A DNA stretch of 64,000 nucleotides, from the NCBI RefSeq assembly GCF_000835495.1, contig NW_015622543.1, positions 5,444,619 to 5,508,618 on the forward strand. The letters are read 5' to 3'. Of this stretch, positions 1-11,594 are shown piece after piece. The DNA comes from Cladophialophora immunda (Eukaryota; Ascomycota; Eurotiomycetes; Chaetothyriales; Herpotrichiellaceae). Each line of letters opens with the position of its first letter. Position 1 is the first letter of the stretch. The notes under the pieces are model-generated. The model had not been told where the DNA came from. It made no database searches and saw only the letters and a program-made list of their open reading frames with translations. The translations under genes and the position numbers were made by a program.

Positions 1-612
1 TCAACTTGCACTAAGTCGGGATCATGTAGTGGGTACAGGCTCCCGTTGCTTGCTTTCCATTTTTCAAAGACGAGGTCCACAAGATGGTCGGCAAGACGGT
101 CGGCAGCTTTTGTGAGCACCCCGATTCTGCCGACCATATCAGCCACACATCTCATAATGAATGCACCCCTGGAGAATCCCAGAAGGATTATCTGATCGCC
201 ATTGTCGTGGCTATAGTTGTCGCGAATGATGGTGTAGCCTTCTTTGATCCTGTCTTCGATACCTATACGTCACAAGTTAGAAGGTATTAGGAGCAGCATC
301 GAAGCTTTCAAGCCAATTTGAAAAACGGGTCCAAGAATTCCGAAACAGAAACAGCATCGGAACCATCGCTATTACTATGGCGGATTGGTCTGGATGCCCA
401 CCTTTGGCATTGGCCTGGTGCAGTTTATCCGTGAGGAAGCCTTCTGTGCCAATCCCTCGGACATAGAAAGTTGATTGACGGGTGTTATCGCTGGTGGTGG
501 CTTTGACGTAACTCTTGATCCGTGATACGTTTGTCAATCGATTGCCTTGTTGGTATTCCGAATTGCCAGTCCCGTCACAATATATCACGATCCTGCTGGG
601 CTGTTCAGACAT
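1..612 (-). CDS. DUF2235 (Tle1-like) alpha/beta-hydrolase, 3' part missing at window edge
   Basis: Exon 1 is 612-402 and exon 2 runs from 262 past position 1. The intron (401-263) has GT..AG ends, and the split codon restores a glycine. The start ATG at 612 opens a typical DUF2235 N-terminus (IVIYCDGTGN, residues 9-18), and the nucleophile elbow LLGFSRGAF puts the serine at about residue 101. The family (PF09994) has a lipase/phospholipase-like fold with a Ser-Asp-His triad. Only about 158 residues lie in the window, so the Asp and His cannot be checked. The gene is transcribed away from the degenerate hydrolase gene at 1628, with about 1 kb between the starts. The substrate is unknown. The DUF2235 family call is strong. 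Confidence 0.85.
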
Positions 613-1627
613 CGTGTCGAGTCTCCTGGTCAGTCCAAAGGTGAATTGAGAGAGGATGGGATGTGTTCTACAACGCGGTAATTATCATCCCCTCCGAAAG
701 GGAGAATCGGCCGCCAATTTTTGGAGCAGGGGTGTCACACTTGCTTCTGCTGCGGCTTCAGCCATTCAAATGGGGTGCCATTCGTCGAAACCGCTCAGCT
801 CGGCGTGGTGCGTGCAGCCCAACATTCGCCTTCCAGCTCTCAGCCTGACTGCGGCGTGCAGGCTGGGGCGGCTCGGCGTACAACCCATGGTAGATCATAG
901 CAGTCGGGCACTGATGGCCAGGGTAGTCAGGCTGTCAGGGTACGAGAATGTACGTAATGCGTAATGGACGACATTTTCGGGCGCAGTTGTCTGTGTCTCA
1001 GTTAGCTGCAGCCTGGAAAGGTGGCTTGAGAATACGAGTAGCAGGTGCCAATGCCTAACAGCGCCGTGGCTGGGTTGAGAGAGCAGGGTAAGCTTGATCT
1101 AATCCAATGATGCGATCACACGTGTCGCTGCGCTGCTCGAGACTGCATCAGGCAATGGTTAGGTGACATCTATTACCTCGTATTGAAAAGCCACTTTGTT
1201 CCAGTGCTCGAACCAGGGAAAGTGAGGAAATAATTGATTTCAGGACGATGACTGCCCGCACTTACAACAATTCAGCAATTGGTAAGTTTTCCGAGGTAGA
1301 TCCTGCTAATGACATATATAGTACGAAGTAAAATGAGTAGGTACTGCTTAGCTCGTCACGTGCTAGCCTAGAGTAATCGTAGCACTTTTGCTCGGTTAAT
1401 CCCGAATCCAAGTCTGACCTTGTGGCACCTCCACCCCGTGTGCCCGTGTCAGGCTGTGCTACCAGGCTGTCCTCGTGTCTCTGCGAACGGATGACGAAAG
1501 AGCGGGACTCACAGCCACATCGCCGTCACATTTTATCTATCCATCGACATCACCAGCCCAAAAATGGTGGTGATTATTACACGCTACCCTTCAGTCTATA
1601 CCTTCCAGTAATACCCAGACTTATCGA
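613..1627. other. Intergenic region between two divergent hydrolase genes
   Basis: About 1 kb separates the two divergent start codons. Open frames here (for example 656-964) show no recognisable protein features. The stretch probably carries both promoters. No clear TATA box or repeat was seen. Confidence 0.5.
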
Positions 1628-3717
1628 ATGGCAGAAACTCAAAGCGCAGAGATTCACTCTCCTGATGGAGCTTTCTGGCGTTCGGGAGAAGGCAACCATC
1701 AATTGTTCGGAGAGCCGGATGCTGACCTGAGGTAAGTTTCACCGTGAGCAACGAAATGGAGAATGAGGGTCAATGCGGTGGCTGTCGTATGTCACAATGT
1801 CGGAGGATTTCACTAGAGGGATGGGGTTTCTCATTATACAGTCGTTGTTCTTGTCTAGTAAACGGGGATGCCTGGAAGCTGAGCCTTACCTTTTGGCCTC
1901 ATGCGGATACGCAATCAGTGTTCTCTTGCTGGCTCTGTTCATTTCACATCTCAGACTAACAATATCAGGTTTGTAGTACTACACGACTATGTCATCTTTG
2001 TTAGTCCGCTCCAACCAAAAGTAATGAAGCAGAACCCTGTGACATCTTTCAATCAAATTTCAGCAGCGCAGGCTCGGTTGCAGCGGCAATCTGGTATTCA
2101 GGACTTTCAGGAACTCTCTCGTTCCCTTGCGAACAAGATACCTAATAGCGGTGGCATCGCATTTCGGTATATCAACCAACCCATCAGCTCAATACACAGG
2201 ATCCTCTCCCAGACTGAGCTCGATAGTCATACAAACCGGCTTCTAGATTTCCTAGGCCGAGGCGAACTTGATTCCAAGCATGAGATACTTGTTGGACATG
2301 GGTATGGGGGGTTGATTTGTGAACAGGCCTTTATGCGGCTACAAACCAACTCAGCGAGCCTAGCCTTGGCCCGAGCGAAGAAACGATTGCGCGGGATGCT
2401 TCTTTTCAACACACCACATTTCCGAGCCGGGTTGGCGCAGTGGACTTTGTTGACTGCGAAAGAACTCAATCTCACCACGGCGAGGAGCAGGCAGGATCAA
2501 GATTGGTCAGGGTGCTTGGATGATTTCATCAGAATATCCACGATGCAGGCTCAATTTGCCGATATCTTCGAGAAGTCAGGAAGCCAGGTCAAACTTGCCT
2601 GCTGTTTTGCAAAGCAACCTGATCCGGTGACAAAACTCGTGAGTTGTTTCTTGCCGCACCATCTCTGTTTTTCGTAATTCGTGACAAACCTGACTTGCAA
2701 TAGTTCCTGTCTCCAGAGTTTTGCTGCCTTCCTACTGTCGAAGCGATCGAAATCCATGACTCGAGCCATTTTTGTATCAACACAGCAAGAGAGGATCTTA
2801 CGTACATCATCGAGAGACTCGCAGACTGGACCAAAGCAATACAAAAGGGGGAGGAGCCCACACATGATCTACTCCCGCTGCGATCCCTAGCTGGTTCGTC
2901 GCGGTCCAACGATCCAGCTTGGCAGTGGGACCCAGAATCGGCCAAACGTTACTCTATTCTGAGCTGGAAGGGCGAGTCGAATATGCCTGCTGTGAGCGTG
3001 GCGCTGGGCGACATCATCAAGGAAATATACTTGCCGAGTTCGACAAACCGACCCATTGCAACGCGAGATGATGTCGTGCCTTCCCAATACAAAGATATAA
3101 TTGACTTCGGGGCGTCGCGCATCATCAAGAATGACTTTAAGTACTGGAAGTATCTTCTCAATTCTGACATTGAGGCCGCGGGTTACAGGACCGTGGTCAG
3201 GGAGGAGTGGTCGAAAGATCGCACAGTCGAGTACGTGAAGGCTGCCCTGAAGTTAAAGGCTGTGAGAGAAAGCCTAAAGGATGGTGAGTCCAAATTCTAC
3301 ATCGTAACTGGGGTAATCTATGGCGGCAAAGAAGCCGACGGCGATACGGCCGAGCGGTCGCCGGCTTTGGGATACCAATGCCAGAAAGCTTCGGTGATGC
3401 AGCCGTCAGAAGCACCAACGAACAGCACAAGGCTTGTCATTGAGCAGGTTGAGGTACGCTCAGCCATTAACGTCAAGGACAAACCAACCGTTACGGAAGA
3501 ACCGATATCAGAGATCGAGGCTGGGTCGTCAGGAGTTCCATTTGTCGGAATGGAATCCAAAGCCGAGAACTTAGAAGATCCAAGCACAAAGAAAATGCCT
3601 CCGAGACGTGGCATCAGGACAGCAGTCGCGCGGTTGGGTGATCGAGCTGGAAATGCTGCAACTGTGATATCAATCATGGGCAGGCGCGCATTTGCCGAGA
3701 TAAGCGGAGCTGCGTAA
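1628..3717 (+). CDS. Degenerate alpha/beta-hydrolase with unrecognised C-terminal domain
   Basis: Exons 1628-1731, 1969-2638 and 2704-3717 join in frame to 595 residues. The first part resembles fungal DUF676/PGAP1-like serine hydrolases: a strand FVVLHDY at residue 36, then the nucleophile-elbow region LVGHGYGGLICEQAF. The serine of GHSxGG is replaced by Gly146, so classical esterase chemistry is unlikely. 'FNTPHFRAG' and a later 'IHDSSHF' keep the usual spacing of such folds. From about residue 360 a second region follows (LGDIIKEIYLP .. GASRIIKNDFKYW .. KFYIVTGVIYGGK). It recalls an uncharacterised fungal domain often ending in a 'YxVTG' strand, but I cannot name it. The C-terminal about 130 residues look disordered. 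Possibly a signalling or defence protein (inference). Confidence 0.75.
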
Positions 3718-3955
3718 CGGAAAGATGGAGAAACAAGGCGACGGGGAGTGGTATTTACTACCTGGGTAATGAGGCCTTCCAGCACCGTCGCCATTCACCG
3801 AGCACGAGCGATCCTTGGTCATGACTATTCCTTATAAAACAGCGTGGGGAGAAGGATATTGAACTGCTTCAATTCACCTATGCAGCTCTCCGATTCAATA
3901 TCATGTAGGCAGGGTCCACCGTCCAATTTTATTGTGTGAATCTATTCTCCCAAGC

Positions 3956-5951
3956 TCAGCTCAGTTCTAGCCCATCAAAATCTCCCTTGTCTCTCCATTG
4001 CCGAATCAGCTCAAAATATCTCAGCGGACCCCCGCCGTACGTGGCGCTCTTTGCGGCTTTGGGATCCAGCTTGCCTTCATTGTTGAAGTACCCGGGCGTG
4101 CATTCTTTATAGTACGCGGTCTTGAATTTGTTTGCCTCGATGATTGTCTGGACCCAGGCATCCTCCGCGTCCTGTGTCGGTTGGAAGGACTTGATGTTCC
4201 GCTTCTTTGCCTCACTGATAACATAAGCAAAGTGGTTGGCTAGTTCTCCTGTGCCATGGATGACATTGGGGGTTTGGACCGCCTGGATGACTTGGACGAA
4301 AAAGTGGTTGGGAAACCCTCGAGTGATCCAGCCGTGGAACGTGGAAGGGCCATCACGCCATTTGGTAGACAAAGGGAGTCCCTGCACTCCGACGAGATCG
4401 TAACCGCTTCGCTGTGTGAAATCGGTCACCAGTTCAAAGCCCGTGGCGTAGACGAGGCAGTCGACCTCGTACTCTGTACCAGCAGCAACCACCCCAGTCT
4501 CGGTGATGGATTCGACGCCCTGGCCGTCGGTGTCTACAAGGGTAACGTTGGGTCGGTTGAACGTCTGTAGATACTCGTCGTGAAAACAGGGTCGCTTGCA
4601 GAATTGGTTGTAAAAGGGTTTCAACTTCTCGGCCGTCTTGGGATCCTTGACGATCGAGTCAACACGGGCACGGATCTGTTCCATCTTCGCGAAATCGGCC
4701 AACTGACGCTTCTTATCCGCGGTTGCGACATCTTCCTCTTCGTCCTGCTGCAGCCCCGGAGGCTTGGGTGCGATGGTTGAGAAGATATGCGTCCAGCCGT
4801 CCGCGACTAGATCTTGGTCCTGGTGACCCCCGCTCACGATGGTGTTGAAATTGTCCATGCGTTCCTGCTGCCAGCCTTCGCCTAGGGATCTTGCCCATTC
4901 AGGATCCGTTGGCCGATTATTCCTGACGTCGATACTACTAGGTGTTCGTTGGAAGACGTAGAGTTGCTTTGCCCACTTACCGAGCTGAGGAACGATTTGG
5001 ACTGCCGTCGCGCCGGTGCCGATGATTCCGACCCGTTTATCCTTCAACTTGTGTAGATTGCCTTTGCTATCGCCGCCAGTGTAGTCGAAATCCCATCGCG
5101 AAGAATGGAAACTATGACCCTTGAAAGATTCTAGTCCTCGGACCCCTGGAAGCTTAGGTTTGTGCATGGGTCCGGATGCTGAGATGACATATCGCGCTCT
5201 TATTGAATCCCCACGATCAGTTTGCACCGACCAAGTAGACGTAGATTCGTCCCAGACGAGGCCCCTGACCTCCGTCTGAAACAATGTTCGAGAGTAGAGG
5301 TCGTATCGCTGACCAATAGCCTGGGCATGGGCAAGGAGCTCCGTGCATCGTGCATACTTCTCGCTCGGGACGTAGCCTGTCTCGTAAAGCAGCGGCATGT
5401 AGCAATAGCTCTCAATATCGCACTGGGCTCCCGGATACCTATTCCAGTACCTGGGCCTGTTAGTACGGCTGGGCAGTCTCGGGACACTTGCGAAGTCGCG
5501 GGTCGGCTTACCAGGTTCCCCCGAAATCACCACCCTTTTCGATTATCTTGATGTCGGTGATGCCCTTCTCGATCTGTCTAACGGCGGCAAGTTGGCCCCC
5601 ATATCCTCCACCGATGACCACAACTTCAGTCTCTTTCTGCACCGGATCTCTTGTTATCTTGTTCTCAATGTAAGGGTCGTCAAGAAATTTCCCAAAGAAC
5701 GGATCGCTGCGATCCACTAAACGATACTGGTCAAACGCGGCAGGATTTGCGGCCAGTCGCTTGTCACGCTCCGCGTCATATTTGGCCTTCAATGCCTCGG
5801 TATCCAGGAAGGTCTTGGTGATTGGTTCTGTCTCTAACTCATTGACTGAGGTGGCGGATGTTGATGAACCACCGTTTCCAGCTGATGATGACGGAGCTAC
5901 TGGTGATATTGAGACTGGAGTATAGCGCAGGGAAGAAACGTCAGTGGCCAT
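3956..5951 (-). CDS. Baeyer-Villiger monooxygenase (FAD/NADPH, cyclohexanone monooxygenase type)
   Basis: Exons 5951-5512 and 5450-3956 give 644 residues. The 61-nt intron splits the tryptophan of GGTWYWNRYPG, and splicing restores that family motif. The FAD fold is [11 protein letters not shown] (114-119 GGGYGG). The Baeyer-Villiger fingerprint FxGxxxHxxxW is present as [12 protein letters not shown] (256-267). The NADPH-binding fold is [10 protein letters not shown] (about 287-296). Such enzymes insert oxygen next to a ketone to make an ester or lactone. The N-terminus carries about 100 residues before the FAD fold, of which the first about 40 are Ser/Thr-rich. No signal peptide is seen. 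The gene ends convergently with the hydrolase gene at 1628-3717 (238 bp apart) and is followed upstream by a reductase gene on the same strand. Confidence 0.93.
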
Positions 5952-6592
5952 GGTGGTGTAGCCCGGGACACTTGATGCTCTGTCGGTATTCAGGGAAGAC
6001 GGTTATACTTGAATCGCAGAAAAGTTGAACCCAATATACCTACGAATGTTCTATATACGAAAGAATACAGAACTTTGCTACCGAGGCACGGATGGGGGCT
6101 TCGGACACAGTTCAACCTGAAGATGTTTTCTGTTAACGGAAGCAAATCAGCCGCTGAAGGCAGCGGAATCTGACAAAACTCGGGACATACCTAGGTACAC
6201 GTGGACTCAGAAGAGTTTGATCTACTGGAGGTGAACTCAGGGCCTAGACCTAGCCAGATCTCATGTCTTCTCCCAATATGGCTTGAAGGATAGTGGTGCT
6301 CACGGATCCACTTTGCCGCACTGCCTTGTCCTACAGACCAAAAGACGCCGGGACACTACGGGCAGTATTGCTCCCGATAAGTGATATTTATGCAGTAGTT
6401 CAGACTGATTTTGGCAGATAGTCCCCTCTCTGCTAGTGGCTGCCCTAGTCAGAGGTGTCGACTCAGATACATCAATCTCTCAAAGTCCTATCTATAGAGT
6501 GGAAGCAGCACTGGGGCATTTCGTGAGCTTCACAGCTATTCCAAACACAGATTTTTTTTGCAAATTTTCAGCCGTCAAGAGTATGGTGAATG
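5952..6592. other. Intergenic: promoter region of the Baeyer-Villiger monooxygenase
   Basis: About 640 bp lie between the monooxygenase start and the stop of the upstream reductase. They contain a TATA-like site near 6051 and no coding sequence that I can recognise. Confidence 0.5.
6051..6060 (-). promoter_or_regulatory. TATA-like element of the Baeyer-Villiger monooxygenase
   Basis: The minus strand reads TCGTATATAG about 100 bp upstream of the ATG at 5951, a usual distance for a fungal TATA box plus 5' leader. Position and sequence only. Confidence 0.35.
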
Positions 6593-7966
6593 TCACACCT
6601 CGACCAGCAATTTGCCTTTCTTTCGTTAGCAACTTCGGTCACGTCTGTATTATGAGGCCCACCTGTATTGACCCCATTGTAGATGTCTCGAAGGGCCTTT
6701 TCCGCCTGTTCCAGTCCGCCCTTTATGATTGTCTCCTTGGCCTTCAACTTGCCTTCGGAGAACCATTGGCTGATCTGGCTAAACGCTTGGGCATTTTCTT
6801 CAGGATAATCGAAAACTAGAAACCCCTCCACACTGGCGGGAGCGTGAGAGGAGGGTGACCTCAGTAGGAAGACCGACTCACCGAAGACGCTTGTAGATGA
6901 TATTCAGATAGTTCTAAATCCAGCCTCAGTGAATCGAGTGATCAGAGCAGGCGATTTGCTCACCTTTGGGCCTTGAGGACTTGTTGTATTGACCTGGCTC
7001 ACACCTATTTCCGTCAGGACTATCAATTGCAGGTTTGATGTAGCTCACCTCCGCACAGGACGATTCGGCCATGGATTTTCGCCTGTTCCAGGGCTAATTC
7101 AAGAACTTGACCGCCCACTTTCAAAAGTCGTCAGGATATTGGATCATTGAGAGCCGTGGGTTCCACTTAACCGTTGTCATAGAACATGTCGATTCCACCC
7201 TGAAGAATTCGTTGGGTCAGCGCAATTTCAATCGGACTTGTGGTAGTGGGAATCAAACTGACTATGGTCGCAGCCTCGAACTTACGGACAAAGTCCTCGT
7301 CCTTGTAATTCAGGGCGTCGTCGAACCCGATGTCCTTCAGCCAGCGAACTTTGTCGTCGCTGCCAGCAACACCGAGAACAGTTGCACCTTTGATCTTGGC
7401 GATTTGTCCGGCGATGCTTCCAGTTGCACCAGCCGCACCAGAAACGACGACAAAATCACCTGGCTTGACTTGACCAATCTTGATAACACCATAGTAAGCT
7501 GTAAGGCTCGTCATGCCTGGTAGTCGGTGTTAGCGAAGCCGATAGAATGAACATATCATTGCATACCAAGAAGGCTCAAGGCGTCTGCAAGCTTGCCGCC
7601 AGCTGGGATCTCGAATTTTTGCAGTTGATCTCCGTGGATGATTTTCAGCTCCGACCAGCCTACCAAGCCTGTGGCATGAGACCCGACTGGGAGGTTCGCA
7701 TTATTGCTTGCTGATATCGTGCCCACAGCAAAGCCTCGCATGGGCTCGCCTAGGGCAACTGGTGGCATGTATGACCCAGGCTCTTTCAACCAGTCCCGCA
7801 TTCCCGGATCAACACTGATGTATTCGGTTTTGAAGACGACTTCGCCATCCTTTAGCTGGTCCAGAGTAGGGACCGGCGTGTGCGTGATCTGGAATGTCTC
7901 CCCTAGAACAATATGCTGTTCTGGTCTCGTGTTCAACACGACGGATTTATAGGTGGACGAGGACAT
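6593..7966 (-). CDS. MDR-family NADP-dependent ene/ketone reductase (PTGR1/LTB4 12-hydroxydehydrogenase-like)
   Basis: Eight exons (7966-7567, 7516-7263, 7199-7172, 7117-7049, 7004-6964, 6913-6882, 6832-6663, 6615-6593) give 338 residues. The splices restore LLGMTSLTAYYG, FYDNVGG, NYLNIIYKRLRVEGFLVFDY and the family-typical C-terminus GKLLVEV. The NADP fold is VVSGAAGATGS. No structural zinc cysteines are seen, in line with the zinc-independent PTGR branch, which reduces alpha,beta-unsaturated ketones or aldehydes. The ATG at 7966 is used because the more upstream in-frame codon is not ATG. It has unusually many micro-exons (23, 28, 32 and 41 nt) for so small a gene. It is divergent with the MFS exporter at 8373. 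Confidence 0.92.
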
Positions 7967-8372
7967 GCTCAATTGAAGTGCTTGTGGTTCAGATTGGGAA
8001 TTGAGATTATTGCGTAGAATCCCAGCTCAGGCTCGCGCCAACTTCTATCTTTTCTAAGCAAGCTCTAGACGCCTCAGCCTTTTCCACAGTGATCTAGATG
8101 AATATCAACCAAGAAAAGTTAGGCTTTTAGTCGATGGACACTACGGCTAGATTTACTTCCGGCCGAGGCAGTTTTGAAGATCACTCTCCGTATTCGCATT
8201 CCGGAGAATTCAGGCCCCAGAAACACTACCCCAGAATCTTTCAATGGTATAAGAGGCTAATTCCGTCAAACATAGCGTAAATTCCATTCTTCCTGAGGAC
8301 ACATTTACTGTCTGCTCCGCCTTTGAGACCTGGTCCTGGTTTCCTGGATGATCCTACTCCGCAAGCTTCAAA
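7967..8372. other. Divergent promoter between reductase and MFS exporter
   Basis: A 406-bp non-coding stretch shared by the start sites of the MDR reductase (minus) and the MFS transporter (plus). The layout suggests joint regulation. No clear element was identified. Confidence 0.5.
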
Positions 8373-10305
8373 ATGCCTCTTGGAATACTGGAAGACTCCA
8401 AGATGGAGCATGTCCCTGGGACAGCTCCGCTCGAGACCGTGAGAAACGCTGCTAGCCCCAAAGCTGGTCTTGTCGACAGCAATGCATTGAAACACGACAA
8501 AACGGGCAAGATTGTTCTCGTCCCCCAACCATCGGATGATCCCAACGACCCTCTCAACTGGCCTCGCTGGAGGAAAGAGATGTTCATTGTCAGTGCGATA
8601 TGGGGTGTCTCTTGCGTCGGTGGTAAGTACGTTATTGGCGTAAGTGGGTATTGGTTTTGCTCACCGTTAGCAGCCATCGGACCGCTCCTGACTTCGGCCT
8701 ACGTTCAGCTGGCAGTGACGTGGGGGGTATCTCTGCAGACATTCTCCTCGGGCACCAACGGCGGGCTCATCGTCTGCCTTGCAGGCGCCACGATACTGGT
8801 CAACGTCCTTGCGGTCAAGTACGGAAAACGCCCAATCTACCTCACTGCCTCGGTCGGCTTGGTGGCAACTGGATTTTGGGGATCGGCCGCTAAATCCTGG
8901 GGCTCTTTCGTGGCTTCTCGAGCTATCGCAGGCTTTTGTATGGCTCCGCTGGAAGGCTTGGTGCCAGCATCGATCGCAGACATATGGTATTATGATCCAA
9001 TACGTTGAAAGTGTTCCTTTCTGACGAGGTGGTAATCTCAGGTTTGTCCACGAGCGAGGGACCAGAACAGCCCTGTTCAATCTGGCATTCATGGCCGGCG
9101 TCAGTGTAGGACCACTGATTGCGTCACAGCTCATCCAAAACTATGGATGGAGAGTATGTTCCTATGCAATGGCAGCGGCATTGGTGATCAATCTCATTCT
9201 CACTTTCTTCTTTATGCCCGAAACTGCCTACCACAGGGCTGGGGCGGTCAACATCGGCACGAGCATCCGCTTGGTAAGGCTCAACTCCTCTTCCTATATA
9301 ACTTCCAGGCTGACTCTGTTTCAGGAGGAAAAGTTTGGCAACCTGGAAGAACAAATCGAAGACTCTAAGCAGTCTTCTCGATCTGTACGAACGGCGACCG
9401 ACGCAGGCGGCAATGCTCTCAGACCGGCAATCCCGACGAAGAAGTCGTTCCGGTCTGAGTTGGCAGTCTACAGCGGCTACAAACACCCGGCCCCCTTCTG
9501 GCAGACTCTGCTTAACCCCCTGAAGCTTTTCAGGTCGCCGATCGTGATCTGGACTTCGCTCGTCTTCATGACAGCTATTACTTGGATCGTGATGTTGACC
9601 ATTGGGGCCTCGCAAATCTTTTCAGGTCCACCATACAACTTTAGCATCGCGGCAGTGGGCAACACCTTCCTGTCATCGTTTGTGGCCTCAATTATCGGTA
9701 CGGTTGTCGCCAGCCCTCTGGTTGATGGAGGGGCCAGATTCCTAGCCAAGCAAAACCAGGGTATATTTGGTATGAAGTCCCCTGCGCTGAGATATCGTTC
9801 TATTGACGTTATCTTGTAGAACCGGAGTTTCGACTACCAGCCGTAGCCTGTTACCTCCTCTTCACGGCGAGCGGCTTTTTCTCCGCTGGCCAAAGTCTCG
9901 GCCATGGAATGGCATGGGAGATCCCTGTGATTCTGTCCTTCAGTTTTATCAATTTTGGAGTCGTGGTGGCCGTCACTGCCGCGATAACATACACAATTGA
10001 TTCCCATCACGACCATGCGGCAGAGGCTGTCTCAGTCATGGTCATGGTCAAGAACATGTTTGCGTTTGGCTCCACATACTACGCCAATGACTGGATTGCT
10101 ACCAGTGGTGTTCGGAGTGTCTTCTTCACCTTGGGCGGCATTACCGCAGGCATCACGCTTTCTGCGATTCCCATGTAGGTCATTGGCCAGCATATATCTT
10201 GATCTGTGTGCTGACCGAGATCACAACAGGTATATCTATGGTAAAAGAATTAGAAGCTTCATGGCCAGGAATAGGCTGGTCCAGGCACAAGGCGGGCCGC
10301 ACTGA
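8373..10305 (+). CDS. MFS transporter, drug:H+ antiporter-like
   Basis: Exons 8373-8622, 8674-8986, 9042-9273, 9325-9760, 9820-10174 and 10230-10305 give 553 residues. Fungal polyamine/drug exporter-type motifs are visible: DPNDPLNWPRWRK before the first membrane helix, VKYGKRP at the loop 2-3 position, NYGWR before a later helix, and FFMPETAYHR at the start of the long central loop. The membrane segments fit two halves joined by a cytoplasmic loop of about 100 residues. The 51-nt intron at 9274-9324 contains no stop and is a multiple of three, so a retained form would add 17 residues. It is probably a plasma-membrane exporter of a cluster substrate or product (inference from its neighbours). 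Confidence 0.92.
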
Positions 10306-10859
10306 GGGTGCGGGTGAGCCATTTCGGTGGAGTTGAAGTTGGTCAAAGTAGTTCAGTAGAGACGGTGTGCTCAGCTGCTCTGGTGGCACATTTTCAACAT
10401 ACAAGGTCGTACCGAGAAGCGCCTTTATCGTCGAACATCGTTGAGCGAATAGCAGAGGTTACTGTATCTATAGGCCATGTTTCTTCTCTATTGGCTCTGT
10501 GCGCGACAAGACTGTCTACAATTTAAGCACTTTTACTTCGATAGAGAGCCGGGAGCCGGCGAATGCACATATCTCTCTTCCACTCGCCTAGTCTGCTAAT
10601 ATGCAATCTCCGAGAAGTGGATGTGTTTGTAAGCCCTATTTCGCTGAAGGACAACCCTCGGTAATAATATACCAATTATTGCAATAAACGGAACCAAAAA
10701 GCTTCCGTCGTCAATGCGCGATTTGCCGTTCAATCAAAGGAGCCAGGGAATCACCCCTTTGAGACATATCGTGACTACCCACGCGTACTTGCTGAAGCCT
10801 TGAGTACCTTGACTTGGACATAATTCTGGGCTCAACCCAGGGACTCAACAGTGACAGAA
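10306..10859. other. Intergenic
   Basis: About 550 bp between two plus-strand genes, holding the 3' end of the MFS gene and the promoter of the next. A/T-rich near 10660-10690. Nothing else recognised. Confidence 0.4.
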
Positions 10860-11594
10860 ATGGCGTACGAGGTAGTGAGTTTCTCATTGAGAGAGGAAGC
10901 CTGCCAAAGATCGAGCCAGGGGTCTGTCGGATCACTGTTGCAAGAATATATCCTCGATTTACTTGTCAAAGAAGACGGGGTCCAGAAGGGCTATTGGGGA
11001 CAAGCAGTCGGGGACGAAGCCAAGATTCATATGCTGGTGAACTGGGACTCTGTGGCAGCCCATCAGGCTCTGCAAGGCAAAGAGTACGGGGTCGACGAAG
11101 ATTGCGTGCAACGCCCCATCGCTGACACATTCTACAGATATTACCTTCCGTTCGTGCAGAGGTTAGACGAAATCACCGACGTCACGAAGCTCCGAGCCTT
11201 TCATACACATCTATCGCCCTACCCAGCTGACCAAGTTCTCGACCACAAGAGTGCGCCAGTTACCGAGCTTCTCACAGCTTATTTCCCCAAAGACTACGGG
11301 GGCGCTGGACAGCGAAAGTTCCAAGAAGGGCTGGAAATGCTCGTGGCAAATGTGAGGCCCAAAACATCGGCCTTATTGGGATTCTCCGGAGGTTGGGCTG
11401 TCGAGGATGTGATCATTCCCGGCACCTCAGACGATGGGAAAGCATACCTGGCGGTCTTTGGATGGTGGTCAATGGAGGCTCGCAGTGACTTTGTCAATTC
11501 GTCAGTCTTCGAGGAGAATCGACATTTCCTAGACGAGGCAGATCGACTTTTATGCAAGGACTCTGTGTATTGGAGTGGAACCAGGTTCAAGTGA
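10860..11594 (+). CDS. Tandem dimeric alpha/beta-barrel (ABM-like) protein
   Basis: A single exon of 244 residues with its ATG at 10860. It looks like two repeated ferredoxin-like units of the antibiotic-biosynthesis-monooxygenase fold. The first has KGYWGQAVGDEAKIHMLVNWDS (about residues 43-64) and the second LLGFSGGWAVED .. YLAVFGWWSMEARSDFVNS. Each ends in a Trp-containing strand followed by a helix. Such proteins are small cofactor-free oxygenases, decarboxylases or binding proteins in catabolic and secondary-metabolite pathways. No catalytic residue can be assigned by eye. No signal peptide. It lies inside the oxidoreductase island. Confidence 0.75.
   Translation: MAYEVVSFSLREEACQRSSQGSVGSLLQEYILDLLVKEDGVQKGYWGQAVGDEAKIHMLVNWDSVAAHQALQGKEYGVDEDCVQRPIADTFYRYYLPFVQRLDEITDVTKLRAFHTHLSPYPADQVLDHKSAPVTELLTAYFPKDYGGAGQRKFQEGLEMLVANVRPKTSALLGFSGGWAVEDVIIPGTSDDGKAYLAVFGWWSMEARSDFVNSSVFEENRHFLDEADRLLCKDSVYWSGTRFK

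Noticed and set aside
656..964. Open frame of 102 codons in the upstream intergenic region
   Set aside because: Overlaps another frame, no domain or splice context, lies in the divergent promoter.
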